Source of the DNA: Methylohalobius sp.
Lineage (GTDB): Bacteria; Pseudomonadota; Gammaproteobacteria; Methylococcales; Methylothermaceae
Assembly: GCA_026415315.1 (NCBI GenBank)
Contig: JAOAHI010000015.1
Span: 1 to 48,256, forward strand
Length of the DNA stretch: 48,256 nucleotides
Direction: 5' to 3'
Below the pieces are notes generated by a model that was not told the DNA's origin, ran no database searches, and saw only the letters and a program-made list of their open reading frames with translations. The translations under genes were made by a program, and so were the position numbers. Positions 30,025 through 38,418 of this stretch are shown here, one piece after another (position 1 is the stretch's first letter; every line of letters begins with the position of its first letter).

Positions 30025-33000
30025 ATGAATCGATCACACGCGGTTGCTGAGGACCGCAACTTTCCGCTGGGCATTGCTGGCTTCTCTTACAGTGACTTGT
30101 ATGATCCAGTGCGCCTGAGAGAACTGGCGGAAACTTTTGACCGAACGCTCGCGGTCGAGGACCCTAGCACTTTTCAAACCCTGCTGGCTGGGCGGCGGGG
30201 GGAACTTTCCTCAAGCGAGTACTCGCAGATGCTGCTTAAGGTGGCACCACACCTTAGTCAGTTCCTCACCCGCCTGTTTGGCATCACTTCCCAGTATCAA
30301 GCCCAAAGCGCTCAGATCCGAAGCGAATTTGCCACCGTGTTTGCTTTCAAAAACACCATCGTCAAGCGCGCTTTACGCTTCTCCTCACAAGACTTAGAAA
30401 GCTGGGATCGAGACGCGCTCAAAGGGAAAATCGAGGTCCTGTTGCAAGTTATGTCCTCATGTTCGGACGCAGATCCAGAGCAGGCGCTTGCCAGCATTGC
30501 CATTTCTTTAGACCAGGGAGTTAAAGAACCAACAGATGCAGCCAAGGCGCAGATCGCCACCTTAAAGCAACGCTTAGCCAGCGACGCCAATGCTTCCTCT
30601 TGCTTTGCCGCCGAACTGGCCGAGCCAGAACTTCTCACTTTCGCACGTTCCCTGCTCGACCTCATCGAGCGCTGGAGCTGTGCAGCGGCTCAGGATCCAG
30701 CTTGGGCTGGCGTTGAGCATTGGCTGGCTTTCAAAAAACCCAAACGCATCGACTACGGCCACTTAGTCGAGTACGAAGTGGAAACGCGTGATGGTATTTC
30801 AGTTTTGGTTGGGTCGAAAGCTCAACACCGCAGACGCGATGGCTTTGCTTTAACTGACTTGCGTGCCAGTAGCCGGGAGGTCAACTCAGAAATCGACCGT
30901 TGCGTCCTGTGCCACGAGCGGGAGAGCGATGCTTGTTCCAGAGGCCAGCGCACTAAAGATAACGGGTTTCGTCGCAATCCCTTAGGAGTTGCCCAGATCG
31001 GTTGCCCTTTAAGTGAACGCATCTCAGAGGCCTTTGCCTTAAGGCGGCAGGGAGATAACCTCGCCGCCTTGGCAATAATGATGGTCGATAACCCCATGCT
31101 TGCCGGCACCGGACACAGGATCTGCAACGAATGCCTGAAGGCCTGTGTGTTCCAGCGCGTGACCGAGCCGGTCAACATTCCCCAAGCTGAGACCAACATC
31201 CTGACTTCGGTGTTGGATTTGCCTTATGGGTTTGAAATCTACAGCCTCTTGACCCGTTGGAACCCGCTTAATTTGAAGCGCCCTTATGCTCTTCCTTACA
31301 ACGGTAAGAAAGTATTAGTGGTGGGACTTGGGCCGGCTGGTTACACCTTAGCGCATTATCTTTTGAACGAAGGCTTCTGTGTAGTGGGCATAGATGCTTT
31401 AAAGATCGAGCCCTTGCCACGCGAGCTGACCGGTGCCGACTGTGGAATTCCGCACGCAGTACGAGACATCAAGACCTTGTACGAAAGTCTAGACCGGCGC
31501 GTGGTGCTGGGTTTTGGCGGAGTGGCCGAATACGGCATCACCGTGCGCTGGGACAAAAATTTTTTAAAGCTTATCTACCTTGTTCTCGCCCGACGCAACA
31601 ACTTCCGCCTTTACGATGGCGTGCGCCTGGGCAGCACTTTAAAGATTGAAGACGCCTGGGAGATGGGCTTTGACCACATCGCCATCGCCACTGGCGCTGG
31701 CCGGCCTACCTTGCTTGGCATCAAGAACAACCTCGCCCGAGGGATCCGCCAGGCATCGGATTTCTTGATGGCACTGCAGCTTTCTGGCGCGTACAAAAAA
31801 TCTTCCCTCGCTAACCTGCAAGTGCGACTGCCGGCTGGGGTAGTCGGCGGAGGACTGACTGCGATCGATGCGGTGACCGAGCTTTTGGCTTATTATCCGC
31901 TGCAGGTGGAAAAAACCCTAGACCGCTACCAAGAGCTGGTGGCCCGTTATGGCGAGGCCAAAGTCCGGGCGCGCTTCGACCAAGAGGAGCTTTCAATCCT
32001 AGATGAATTCCTAGAGCATGGTCGCGCTGTACGGGCTGAGCGGCAACGTGCCCGAGAGGCTGGAGAAGCGCCTGATTTTGAGCCACTGCTGCGCCGCTGG
32101 GGTGGAGTAACCCTGTTCTATCGCAAGGGCATGCACGATTCTCCGGCCTATCGCCAAAACCACGAGGAAATCATTAAAGCCATGGAGGAAGGGTTGGTGT
32201 TCGCGGAAGGGATGGATCCACAAGAGGCGATCTTAGATGAGTTTGGCCATCTTAAAGCCGTGCGGTTCGCCAAGCAGGTAAAACGCGACGACGGTAAGTG
32301 GGTGGATTCGGGCGAGCGGCCTGTCGTTCCGCTGCGCACTCTGTTGGTGGCTGCAGGCACTGCGCCAAACACGATTTACGAGAGTGAACAGCCAGGCACC
32401 TTCTCTTTAGAGGGAAGTTTCTTTAAGTGCTTTGAGGCTCACTGGAATGGGAAAGAGACGCCAACGCTTATCCCTCAGAAAAGCGCTGGTATCCCCAAGG
32501 AGCATCCGCCTGCGCCATTTACTTCTTACGCCAAAGAGGGCAAATACATCACTTTCTACGGCGACAACCACCCGATTTATGCTGGCAACGTGGTCAAGGC
32601 GATGGCCAGCGCTAAGGATGGTTATCCGCACATTGTTGGTTTATTTTCCCAGCAGCTGAGCTGCTTAGACCCTGCCCAGCAGCCCGCGCGCGAGGCCGAA
32701 CTGAGGGCGTTCCAAACCAAAATGGATGAGCTTTTCCGCACCCAGGTAGTAAAAGTGGAGCATCTGACCCCAAGCATCGTCGAAGTCACGGTGCATGCTC
32801 CTATGGCTGCCAGACGGTTTCGGCCTGGACAATTTTTCCGAGTACAAAACTATGAATCCTTTGCCCCAACTCTGGGCGATACCCGCTTGCTCACCGAAGG
32901 CATTGCCCTGACCGGCGCTTGGGTCGATGTAAGGGCTGGACTGGTTTCTGTCATCGCTTTGGAGGTAGGCGTCTCCACGCGTCTGCTCTCCACTTTAAAA

Positions 33001-33699
33001 CCGGGTGATCCTGTGGTCCTGATGGGGCCGACCGGCGCCCCAACCGAGATCCCAACCGGGGAAACGGTGCTGCTGTTAGGCGGAGGATTAGGCAACGCGG
33101 TGTTGTTCTCCATCGGCCGAGCTATGCGTGAGGCTGGTAACCGAGTCCTGTATTTCGCCGGCTACCGCACTGCCCGCGACCTGTTCAAGCGCCAAGAAAT
33201 AGAGGCAGCTTCGGACGTCATCGTCTGGTCGGTCGATCAAGTCGAGGCAGGAGTCATCGCCCCTACTAGGCCCCAGGACAAAACTTTTGTTGGCAACCTC
33301 GTCCAGGCCCTATCGGCTTATGCCAAAGGAAGACTAGGAGAAACTGCCATCGGCCTGAACCAAGTCGACCGTATCATCGCCATCGGCTCAGATCGAATGA
33401 TGGCGGCAGTTCAGGCAGCGCGTTTGGGAGAACTCAAACCCTACTTTAAGGAGCACGTGGCGATCGGTTCGATCAACTCGCCTATGCAGTGCATGATGAA
33501 GGGAGTATGCGCCCAGTGCCTGTGCCGGCAGATCGAGCCTGACACGGGAAAAGAGAGCTTTGTCTACACCTGTTATAACCAAGATCAAGATTTGGATCGG
33601 GTCGATTTCCCGCACCTTGCTGCTAGGCTGCGTCAGAATTCGACCGTGGAGAAGCTCTCTAATCTGTGGTTGGATTATTTACTTGCAGCCTACCAATAG
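30025..33699 (+). CDS. Large Nfn-like iron-sulfur flavoprotein (GltD-like + PyrK/FNR-like fusion)
   Basis: 1224 residues. Residues 1 to about 270 are helical with no known match. From about 290 the protein resembles GltD/NfnB: a cysteine region (C293, C296, C304, C327, then CNECLKAC near 368), a Rossmann turn VVGLGPAGYTLAHYL near 429, and a second nucleotide-binding half with PAGVVGGGLTAIDAVTE. From about 905 it resembles PyrK/NfnA: FRPGQFFRVQ near 932, an NAD-site GGGLGNAVLF near 1019, and a C-terminal [2Fe-2S] set C1156-x5-C1162-x2-C1165-x17-C1183. Both halves of an NADH-dependent ferredoxin:NADP transhydrogenase are thus in one chain. With its sigma-54 promoter it is a strong candidate to make low-potential ferredoxin for nitrogenase; bifurcation is inferred. 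GAGGAACTGCC precedes the ATG. Confidence 0.85.
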   Translation: MNRSHAVAEDRNFPLGIAGFSYSDLYDPVRLRELAETFDRTLAVEDPSTFQTLLAGRRGELSSSEYSQMLLKVAPHLSQFLTRLFGITSQYQAQSAQIRSEFATVFAFKNTIVKRALRFSSQDLESWDRDALKGKIEVLLQVMSSCSDADPEQALASIAISLDQGVKEPTDAAKAQIATLKQRLASDANASSCFAAELAEPELLTFARSLLDLIERWSCAAAQDPAWAGVEHWLAFKKPKRIDYGHLVEYEVETRDGISVLVGSKAQHRRRDGFALTDLRASSREVNSEIDRCVLCHERESDACSRGQRTKDNGFRRNPLGVAQIGCPLSERISEAFALRRQGDNLAALAIMMVDNPMLAGTGHRICNECLKACVFQRVTEPVNIPQAETNILTSVLDLPYGFEIYSLLTRWNPLNLKRPYALPYNGKKVLVVGLGPAGYTLAHYLLNEGFCVVGIDALKIEPLPRELTGADCGIPHAVRDIKTLYESLDRRVVLGFGGVAEYGITVRWDKNFLKLIYLVLARRNNFRLYDGVRLGSTLKIEDAWEMGFDHIAIATGAGRPTLLGIKNNLARGIRQASDFLMALQLSGAYKKSSLANLQVRLPAGVVGGGLTAIDAVTELLAYYPLQVEKTLDRYQELVARYGEAKVRARFDQEELSILDEFLEHGRAVRAERQRAREAGEAPDFEPLLRRWGGVTLFYRKGMHDSPAYRQNHEEIIKAMEEGLVFAEGMDPQEAILDEFGHLKAVRFAKQVKRDDGKWVDSGERPVVPLRTLLVAAGTAPNTIYESEQPGTFSLEGSFFKCFEAHWNGKETPTLIPQKSAGIPKEHPPAPFTSYAKEGKYITFYGDNHPIYAGNVVKAMASAKDGYPHIVGLFSQQLSCLDPAQQPAREAELRAFQTKMDELFRTQVVKVEHLTPSIVEVTVHAPMAARRFRPGQFFRVQNYESFAPTLGDTRLLTEGIALTGAWVDVRAGLVSVIALEVGVSTRLLSTLKPGDPVVLMGPTGAPTEIPTGETVLLLGGGLGNAVLFSIGRAMREAGNRVLYFAGYRTARDLFKRQEIEAASDVIVWSVDQVEAGVIAPTRPQDKTFVGNLVQALSAYAKGRLGETAIGLNQVDRIIAIGSDRMMAAVQAARLGELKPYFKEHVAIGSINSPMQCMMKGVCAQCLCRQIEPDTGKESFVYTCYNQDQDLDRVDFPHLAARLRQNSTVEKLSNLWLDYLLAAYQ

Positions 33700-33710
33700 C
33701 CGTAAATAAC

Positions 33711-33729
33711 CCTCGACTGAAGTTGAAGG
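33711..33729. repeat. Right-end hairpin of TnpB element
   Basis: CCTCGACT-GA-AGTTGAAGG folds into a stem of eight pairs (one G-U, one bulged A). It lies just after the tnpB 3' end and resembles IS200/IS605 right-end hairpins. It starts only 12 bp after the Nfn-like gene stop. Confidence 0.5.
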
Positions 33730-33731
33730 CT

Positions 33732-34751
33732 TTATCGCAGGACGAAAGTATGTTCATCCCCGACATTAGGCGTATTTACGACCGCCCTTGGCGCAACGGC
33801 TGTCGCGCCAATCCGAGCAAGATTCCGACTCGCATTGATGTCGCTGTGCGCTCGGAGACCACAGTGTTCGCACACGAAGCGATGCTGGATGCGCTTGCCG
33901 ATATTGCCGCAGCGAGAGCAAGTCCTACTGGTATAGGTCGGATCGACATACTCGACCGCAATGCCAGCAGCTTTGGCTTTGTACTCGACAAACAGCTGAA
34001 GCTGACGAAAGGCCCAGCGATGGAGTCTGCCTCGCATCCTCTTGCCCGCCTTGATGCGAGCACGAATGTGCGTCAAATCCTCCATCACGATTTTGGCGAC
34101 GCCAGCAGCCTTGGCAGCTTCGACAATGGCTTTGCTTACTTCGTGGTTAATGTCGCGGACACGCCGCGCCTCCTTGCCAGAGACCTGCCGCAGCTTTTGT
34201 TTTGCGCTTTGGCTGCCGTTGGACTAGAGACGGCGACACAAGGCAAGGTATCGATCGCGCATATCACGCAATCTGCCGCCGCCAAAGACCTTGCCCAAAC
34301 TGATGGCGGCGAGGTTGTTTTCGCCTACATACACGCCCATCACTGGGCCGGATGCAATGGGGGTAACCTTGTCGTCGCATTCAACGGCGAGGTTGAGATA
34401 CCAGCGCCCCTTGCGCAACACCAGCTCAGCCTCCTTGGGCTTCCCACTTTGCAGGATGCGACGCTGATGCTCGCCAAAGCGCATTGGGACGGTAATGCGC
34501 CCATCCAGCGTGTAGAGCGAAACGACTTTATCCTTGAGGCTATAGGTGCGTGCATCGAAATGCACGCTGGCGCGGTTGAACCGGATGACTGGAACATCCT
34601 GGCCGATGCGCCCCAGTGCCTTTTGCGCCTTGTATGCTGTGCATACCGAGTCAATGGCGTTGCAGGCGTCGGCATAGGCCTTGCGCAGAGCGACAAGGCG
34701 ATGCGCCTGCTCTTCTGTTACATCAAGCCGGATCGATGCGGTGCGCATCAT
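33732..34751 (-). pseudogene. tnpB: TnpB nuclease gene, inactivated
   Basis: The two open pieces (34751-34224 and 34088-33732) are in one reading frame, interrupted by a TAG at 34224-34226 in RRL-stop-SNGSQ, most simply CAG to TAG. Read through, it would be about 339 residues with RuvC parts: GVYVGENNLAAIS, where the first catalytic Asp (usually GVDxG) is Tyr; the Glu in IVMEDLTHIR; the zinc finger CSRCGN..FVCEHCG; and the last Asp in HSDINASRNL. Both the stop and the Asp-to-Tyr change make an active RNA-guided nuclease unlikely. Confidence 0.85.
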
Positions 34752-34855
34752 CGCTTATCGCCTTTGGTAAGCCGTCTGGTAGACCAGTTGTGGTTTGTGA
34801 CTATGCTGATCATACATATGCATCGCATGGTGCGCGTCGGTCAAGCGCAATTCCT

Positions 34856-34875
34856 CCCGCGATTGAAATCGCGGG
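34856..34875. repeat. Left-end hairpin of TnpB element
   Basis: CCCGCGATT-GA-AATCGCGGG is a perfect 9-bp stem with a 2-base loop, upstream of tnpB and 19 bp before the iscX ATG. It lies in the likely mRNA leader of iscX and could mask its ribosome binding region if transcribed from the left. Confidence 0.6.
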
Positions 34876-34894
34876 TTTCCTTGCGAGGGAATCT

Positions 34895-35089
34895 ATGAAC
34901 TGGACTGATGCCTATCAAATCGCTTACGCCTTAAGCCAGGCACATCCGGACGTAGATCCACGTTATATTCGCTTTACGGATCTTTACGCTTGGATCCTGG
35001 CTCTTGAAGGCTTCAAAGGCCGCCCGCAAGAGTGCAACGAGAAGGTTTTGGAAGCTATTCAGATGGCGTGGATAGAGGAAGTCCAATAA
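34895..35089 (+). CDS. iscX: IscX (YfhJ) Fe-S assembly regulator
   Basis: Sixty-four residues: MNWTDAYQIAYALSQAHPDV, then YIRFTDLYAWILALEGF and NEKVLEAIQMAWIEEVQ match IscX, a small acidic partner of IscS that modulates desulfurase activity. In the usual isc operon it follows fdx; here it is on the other strand, 5 kb from iscS, behind the Nfn-like gene and the TnpB insertion. GCGAGGGAATCT precedes the ATG. Confidence 0.93.
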   Translation: MNWTDAYQIAYALSQAHPDVDPRYIRFTDLYAWILALEGFKGRPQECNEKVLEAIQMAWIEEVQ

Positions 35090-35587
35090 AGGCGTAAAAT
35101 CAGGCACAGCGCGCTATGCCCCTATAGCTAAACCTTGACCACCGGTTATAACCTAAGGTGCCGTGTGCCATCTGAAAAACTTTACACAGATTTGTCTACG
35201 GTTTATGTTACTGGTTAGGAGAAATCCAGAATCTGGCCGCCTACTGCAAGACTTTAGTACAGGAGGGACTCAATCTGCCTTGGCATACAGCCAATAGGTC
35301 GAAGTTTGCGCATGCGGTGGTGCCTCTCACACCTCATATTACGTCCTGCTCACCCTCAAGCTGCTCTATATCGCCATCATTTGGGCCAAGTCCCGTCTTT
35401 TTTTGCCTACTGCGATTACACCCGTATCTGCTCCGCGCGCCGGGTTTATACTGATGTAGTTCCACTGCGGCCTCTGCCTAAGCAGGCTTTGCGGTTAACG
35501 AATACTTAGAGCGGAAAACTGTAACTGTGACTTCGCCTACTGCTGCATTACCTTCTCGATATCAACATAACATTAGGCGCACTAACG
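35090..35587. other. Intergenic stretch, no supported gene
   Basis: 498 bases between iscX and the accessory region. All frames are broken by stops and I recognise no protein fragment, RNA gene or mobile-element end. It marks the border between the nif regulon and the plasmid-like part. Confidence 0.6.
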
Positions 35588-36514
35588 ATGAGCCATACAA
35601 ACATAGAACTTCTGCTCGAGCGGATAGCCATTGCGTTAGAGCGAATTGCAGAGCAGCTCGGTCCTCCTGAAGACATCGCTCAGGCTTCCCGGAAGCTTCT
35701 GGTCTCCACTAAAGAGACTGTCGCAGATACAGTGCCTTCAGCCTTCAGTCCTAAGGCTCCATCGAGCTTGGAGCAATTCCTGAATTCACGATCAATCCAG
35801 ATCAAGACTTTACCTCAAGAAGACCCATCCGACCAGGTCATCGATAGTCTGTCGTTATATCTCGGCGAACGTTACGATGCTCTCTCAGGTCTTGTTGGAA
35901 AGATCAAGCGGGCTATGCAAAGCGGTATGCCTCTCACCGAGAGCCTAAAGGGAAGATCGCAACAAGACATTAGCTCTGTTTGCCAATTTTGCACGCGCCT
36001 GCACGAAGTGGCTTTTCTCGAACAATACCAGTACCTCAGGTCACCGACGTACTTAATCAAAGCAAAGGCCACGACTCTACCGAGAGCTCAGCGTTTCTTT
36101 AGTGGACAATGGCTTGAGCGCTTCCTTCTCCAGAAAGTCAAAGCCGTGTATGCGCAAATCGCGTCAGAGGTCATCGGGAAATTGACATTTGAGTATCTCA
36201 TCAACCCCCAGATCATTTTGCCTAACGGCGACGATTTCGAACTTGACATCCTGGCTGCCATCGGATCGCATTTTTACTGGATAGAAGCCAAGTCAGGTGA
36301 TTACCAGCAGCACGTCGCTAAGTACTCTAAGTTTGCGCGTCTGCTTGGACTCGATTTCGACCATTCTTTTATGGTGTTGACAGATGTGCCTAAAAATCGC
36401 TGTGATGCTCTCTCGTCACTTTTTTCGATGAGCGTTTGCAATCTGCACACTTTTGAAGACAAGTTACTGTCTGTCGTCCGCGTTGACACTGCCCAACAAG
36501 CGGTTTCTCAATAA
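35588..36514 (+). CDS. Putative PD-(D/E)XK-fold nuclease-like protein
   Basis: 308 residues. The N-terminus (IELLLERIAIALERIAEQL) is a likely coiled coil. The C-terminal third has the order FELDILAAIG - FYWIEAKSGDYQQHV - KYSKFARLLGLD, which fits a PD-(D/E)XK core with Asp243-type and E-x-K residues, similar in outline to Card1/DUF1887 or other restriction-like nucleases. No CRISPR array or methylase is nearby. The middle region is unrecognised. Possibly a defence or plasmid-maintenance nuclease; activity is inferred only from the motif. No strong ribosome binding site. Confidence 0.6.
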   Translation: MSHTNIELLLERIAIALERIAEQLGPPEDIAQASRKLLVSTKETVADTVPSAFSPKAPSSLEQFLNSRSIQIKTLPQEDPSDQVIDSLSLYLGERYDALSGLVGKIKRAMQSGMPLTESLKGRSQQDISSVCQFCTRLHEVAFLEQYQYLRSPTYLIKAKATTLPRAQRFFSGQWLERFLLQKVKAVYAQIASEVIGKLTFEYLINPQIILPNGDDFELDILAAIGSHFYWIEAKSGDYQQHVAKYSKFARLLGLDFDHSFMVLTDVPKNRCDALSSLFSMSVCNLHTFEDKLLSVVRVDTAQQAVSQ

Positions 36515-36680
36515 CAAATATACAAATTGGCCGAAATCGGAGGTTAGAGAAAACGGGTTTTTGGAGAAGTTTGGCCTGCTCTCTGAGCAGTGGGGAAGAA
36601 TTAGGAGTTAGGAACGCAGGCCTGCCGCTCCAGATGAATAGATGACATTCCTCACTAATGAACCCATTCGCTTGAAGCAC

Positions 36681-36989
36681 TTAGTTACTCATTCTCCGTT
36701 GAAGAATTTCATAGTGATTCTCGATGACCCTGCGGAATTTCTCCGAGATCGCATGCCAGTCCAACACATCTACTCGGAACGGCAGATCGGAGTCTTCGAA
36801 GGCCTCTCTGAGGAGGCTTAAGGTATCCAGCGGTAGCTCCTTGTCTCCCACAACGACCAAGTCGAGATCGGAGTAGTCCTTGGCTCTGCCATTCACGCGT
36901 GAGCCGAAGGCGCGAACCTCGCAGTCTGGCACGTGCTCGCGCAGGATGCGCTTGATCGTCTTAAGATGATGGGGATTGACATTAATCAT
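36681..36989 (-). CDS. MNT nucleotidyltransferase (antitoxin) of HEPN/MNT pair
   Basis: 102 residues of the minimal nucleotidyltransferase fold: FGSRVNGRAKDYSDLDLVVV carries the GS and D-x-D catalytic motif, and VDVLDW holds the third acidic residue. In HEPN/MNT systems this enzyme neutralises the HEPN RNase by AMPylating it. Overlaps the HEPN gene by 8 bp. Confidence 0.88.
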   Translation of the reverse strand: MINVNPHHLKTIKRILREHVPDCEVRAFGSRVNGRAKDYSDLDLVVVGDKELPLDTLSLLREAFEDSDLPFRVDVLDWHAISEKFRRVIENHYEILQRRMSN

Positions 36990-37404
36990 TGCGGGCTTCC
37001 AGTGCCTTCAGCAGATCCTCAGCGTCGCGCGCGAAGTCATGGGCTGCTTTGTAGACACGTTCGGATATTTCAGGATTATAGGTGTGAGACGTTTCGTTTC
37101 TAGCAGCGTGGTATCGCATCCATCGATCCACATCAGCGATGAGACGATGCTCCGCCGCCAGACGAAAAAGTTGGCGCCGCGAGACGCCGTCTGCCACCAT
37201 TGGGCTAATGTTCATTTCCAGCCAACGTTTCATGAACTTCCAACAAAGCTCGTAGGTAAATTCAAAATATTGAATGACGCCCGCCTTGATCGCATTCTGG
37301 GCGACTTCATCGAGGCTGTTCATGAACGTCGTATCGTCGCTCTTCGCCAGCACGCTCTTTAAGCCAGCGACGGCCTTTTGCAAACTTTCAAGGTCCAGGA
37401 GCAT
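36982..37404 (-). CDS. HEPN-family toxin / NTase substrate-binding protein (HI0074-like)
   Basis: 140 residues, all helical. It has IQYFEFTYELCWKFMKRWLE and the HEPN-type R-x4-H motif in ARNETSHTY, the putative RNase centre. It is the first gene of the pair, upstream of MNT, the common order. Likely a toxin-antitoxin module that stabilises the replicon. Confidence 0.87.
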   Translation of the reverse strand: MLLDLESLQKAVAGLKSVLAKSDDTTFMNSLDEVAQNAIKAGVIQYFEFTYELCWKFMKRWLEMNISPMVADGVSRRQLFRLAAEHRLIADVDRWMRYHAARNETSHTYNPEISERVYKAAHDFARDAEDLLKALEARND

Positions 37405-37512
37405 GTCACTGTTCTTCTGCAGAAAATCCTATCTCTCAAGTTAGTGTTGATTGCTGCATTGGGCTTTTTAGTCTTTTTTGGATTTTCGGGATTGGTCCTT
37501 TAGACAAACAAT

Positions 37513-38418
37513 TCATCCACGTAGCCCCGTTGTCTCCTCAATGATCCGCAGAAGTTCTTTCAGTTTTCTCTCCACGGCTTTTTGTCGGGCCGGAGGTAAG
37601 GTTTCCAGCCTCACCTTGGCCAAGCGGGAGAGGGCTTGGCGGTAAAATGGTGGCGGTGAGGTCGTCTGTTGTAAATGCGCTTGGATTTTGGCCCGCAGCG
37701 CGCGCAAAGACATCCCCTGTTTGGCCTCTTCGAGCAACTGCCTGCGTAAGGTAGGATCGGAAACCTTCCTCAAGGCCAAGGCGAGGGTGTAGGGAATTGC
37801 TCCTTCCTCCAAAGCGCCGCGTATGTCCTCCGGCAAGCTTAGTAAAGGCAGGCGGTTTTGGACAAAACTCTCCCACGTCATTTTGCCAAGCAGGCGGAAA
37901 AGTGTCTGAATTTCCTCCGCTTCCTGGCTCCCCATAACGTTATGGGGAACTTTTTTGCGCACCTCATCGCGCATCCTCTGCAGGAGAGCGATCACGTCTT
38001 CTTTTGGCCGGGACAACGCCAGCTCCAACCATTCCAGAATAGCCAGCGTTTCTTCATATGGGTTTAAATCTTCCCGCTGCAGGTTTTCCAGCAGGGCCAG
38101 CGTTTTGGCCTGTTGCTCGTCAACTTCAAGCACAATGGCTGGAAGCGTCTTCAAACCGGCCCGGCAAGCGGCCCGATAACGCCGCTCTCCAGCAATGATT
38201 TCGTATCGACCGTCTTTGCGGGGTCGAACCAAAATAGGCTCCAGCACCCCATAGGAGCGAAGGCTCTCGGCCAAGGAAGCCAAGGCCGCTTCTCCAAAGT
38301 ACTTTCTGATCTGAGGGCGGGGAACAAGATCGGCGATCTCTAGGGAGACTGCCGCGGGGAGGGCAGTGGTATCCGTCAGGCGCATCGCTTCCTGAAACAT
38401 GCGCTCCATCACACTCAT
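37513..38418 (-). CDS. parB: ParB-type partition protein
   Basis: 301 residues. The ParB N-terminal box reads VRPRKDGRYEIIAGERRYRAACRAG (Arg-rich CTP-binding patch GERRYRA), followed by a helical DNA-binding region (LLRLLGKMTWESFVQNRLPLL...GAIPYTLALALRKV) and a basic C-terminal helix. The start overlaps the parA stop (ATGA). A 20-bp palindrome lies within the gene. Partition genes of this sort are typical of plasmids. Confidence 0.92.
   Translation of the reverse strand: MSVMERMFQEAMRLTDTTALPAAVSLEIADLVPRPQIRKYFGEAALASLAESLRSYGVLEPILVRPRKDGRYEIIAGERRYRAACRAGLKTLPAIVLEVDEQQAKTLALLENLQREDLNPYEETLAILEWLELALSRPKEDVIALLQRMRDEVRKKVPHNVMGSQEAEEIQTLFRLLGKMTWESFVQNRLPLLSLPEDIRGALEEGAIPYTLALALRKVSDPTLRRQLLEEAKQGMSLRALRAKIQAHLQQTTSPPPFYRQALSRLAKVRLETLPPARQKAVERKLKELLRIIEETTGLRG
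37929..37948. promoter_or_regulatory. Candidate parS centromere site inside parB
   Basis: TCCCCATAACGTTATGGGGA is a perfect 20-bp palindrome within the parB coding sequence (codons for PHNVMG). ParB boxes are palindromes of about 16 bp, often in or near parB. No second copy was noticed. Binding is inferred. Confidence 0.45.

Larger units (their letters stand above)
33711..34875 (-). mobile_element. IS200/IS605-family tnpB-only element (approximate ends)
   Basis: The element holds a single tnpB gene and no tnpA, so it could only have moved with a transposase supplied in trans. Its ends are taken from the two hairpins (33711-33729 and 34856-34875); these elements leave no target duplication, so exact limits are uncertain. 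It separates the Nfn-like gene from iscX. Confidence 0.65.

Noticed and set aside
33666-34898. 410-residue forward open frame across the TnpB element
   Set aside because: It is the complement of tnpB; the minus strand carries the RuvC and zinc-finger motifs.
35090-35587. attC-like or transposon-end sequences in the gap after iscX
   Set aside because: No matching core-site pair or inverted repeat could be found.
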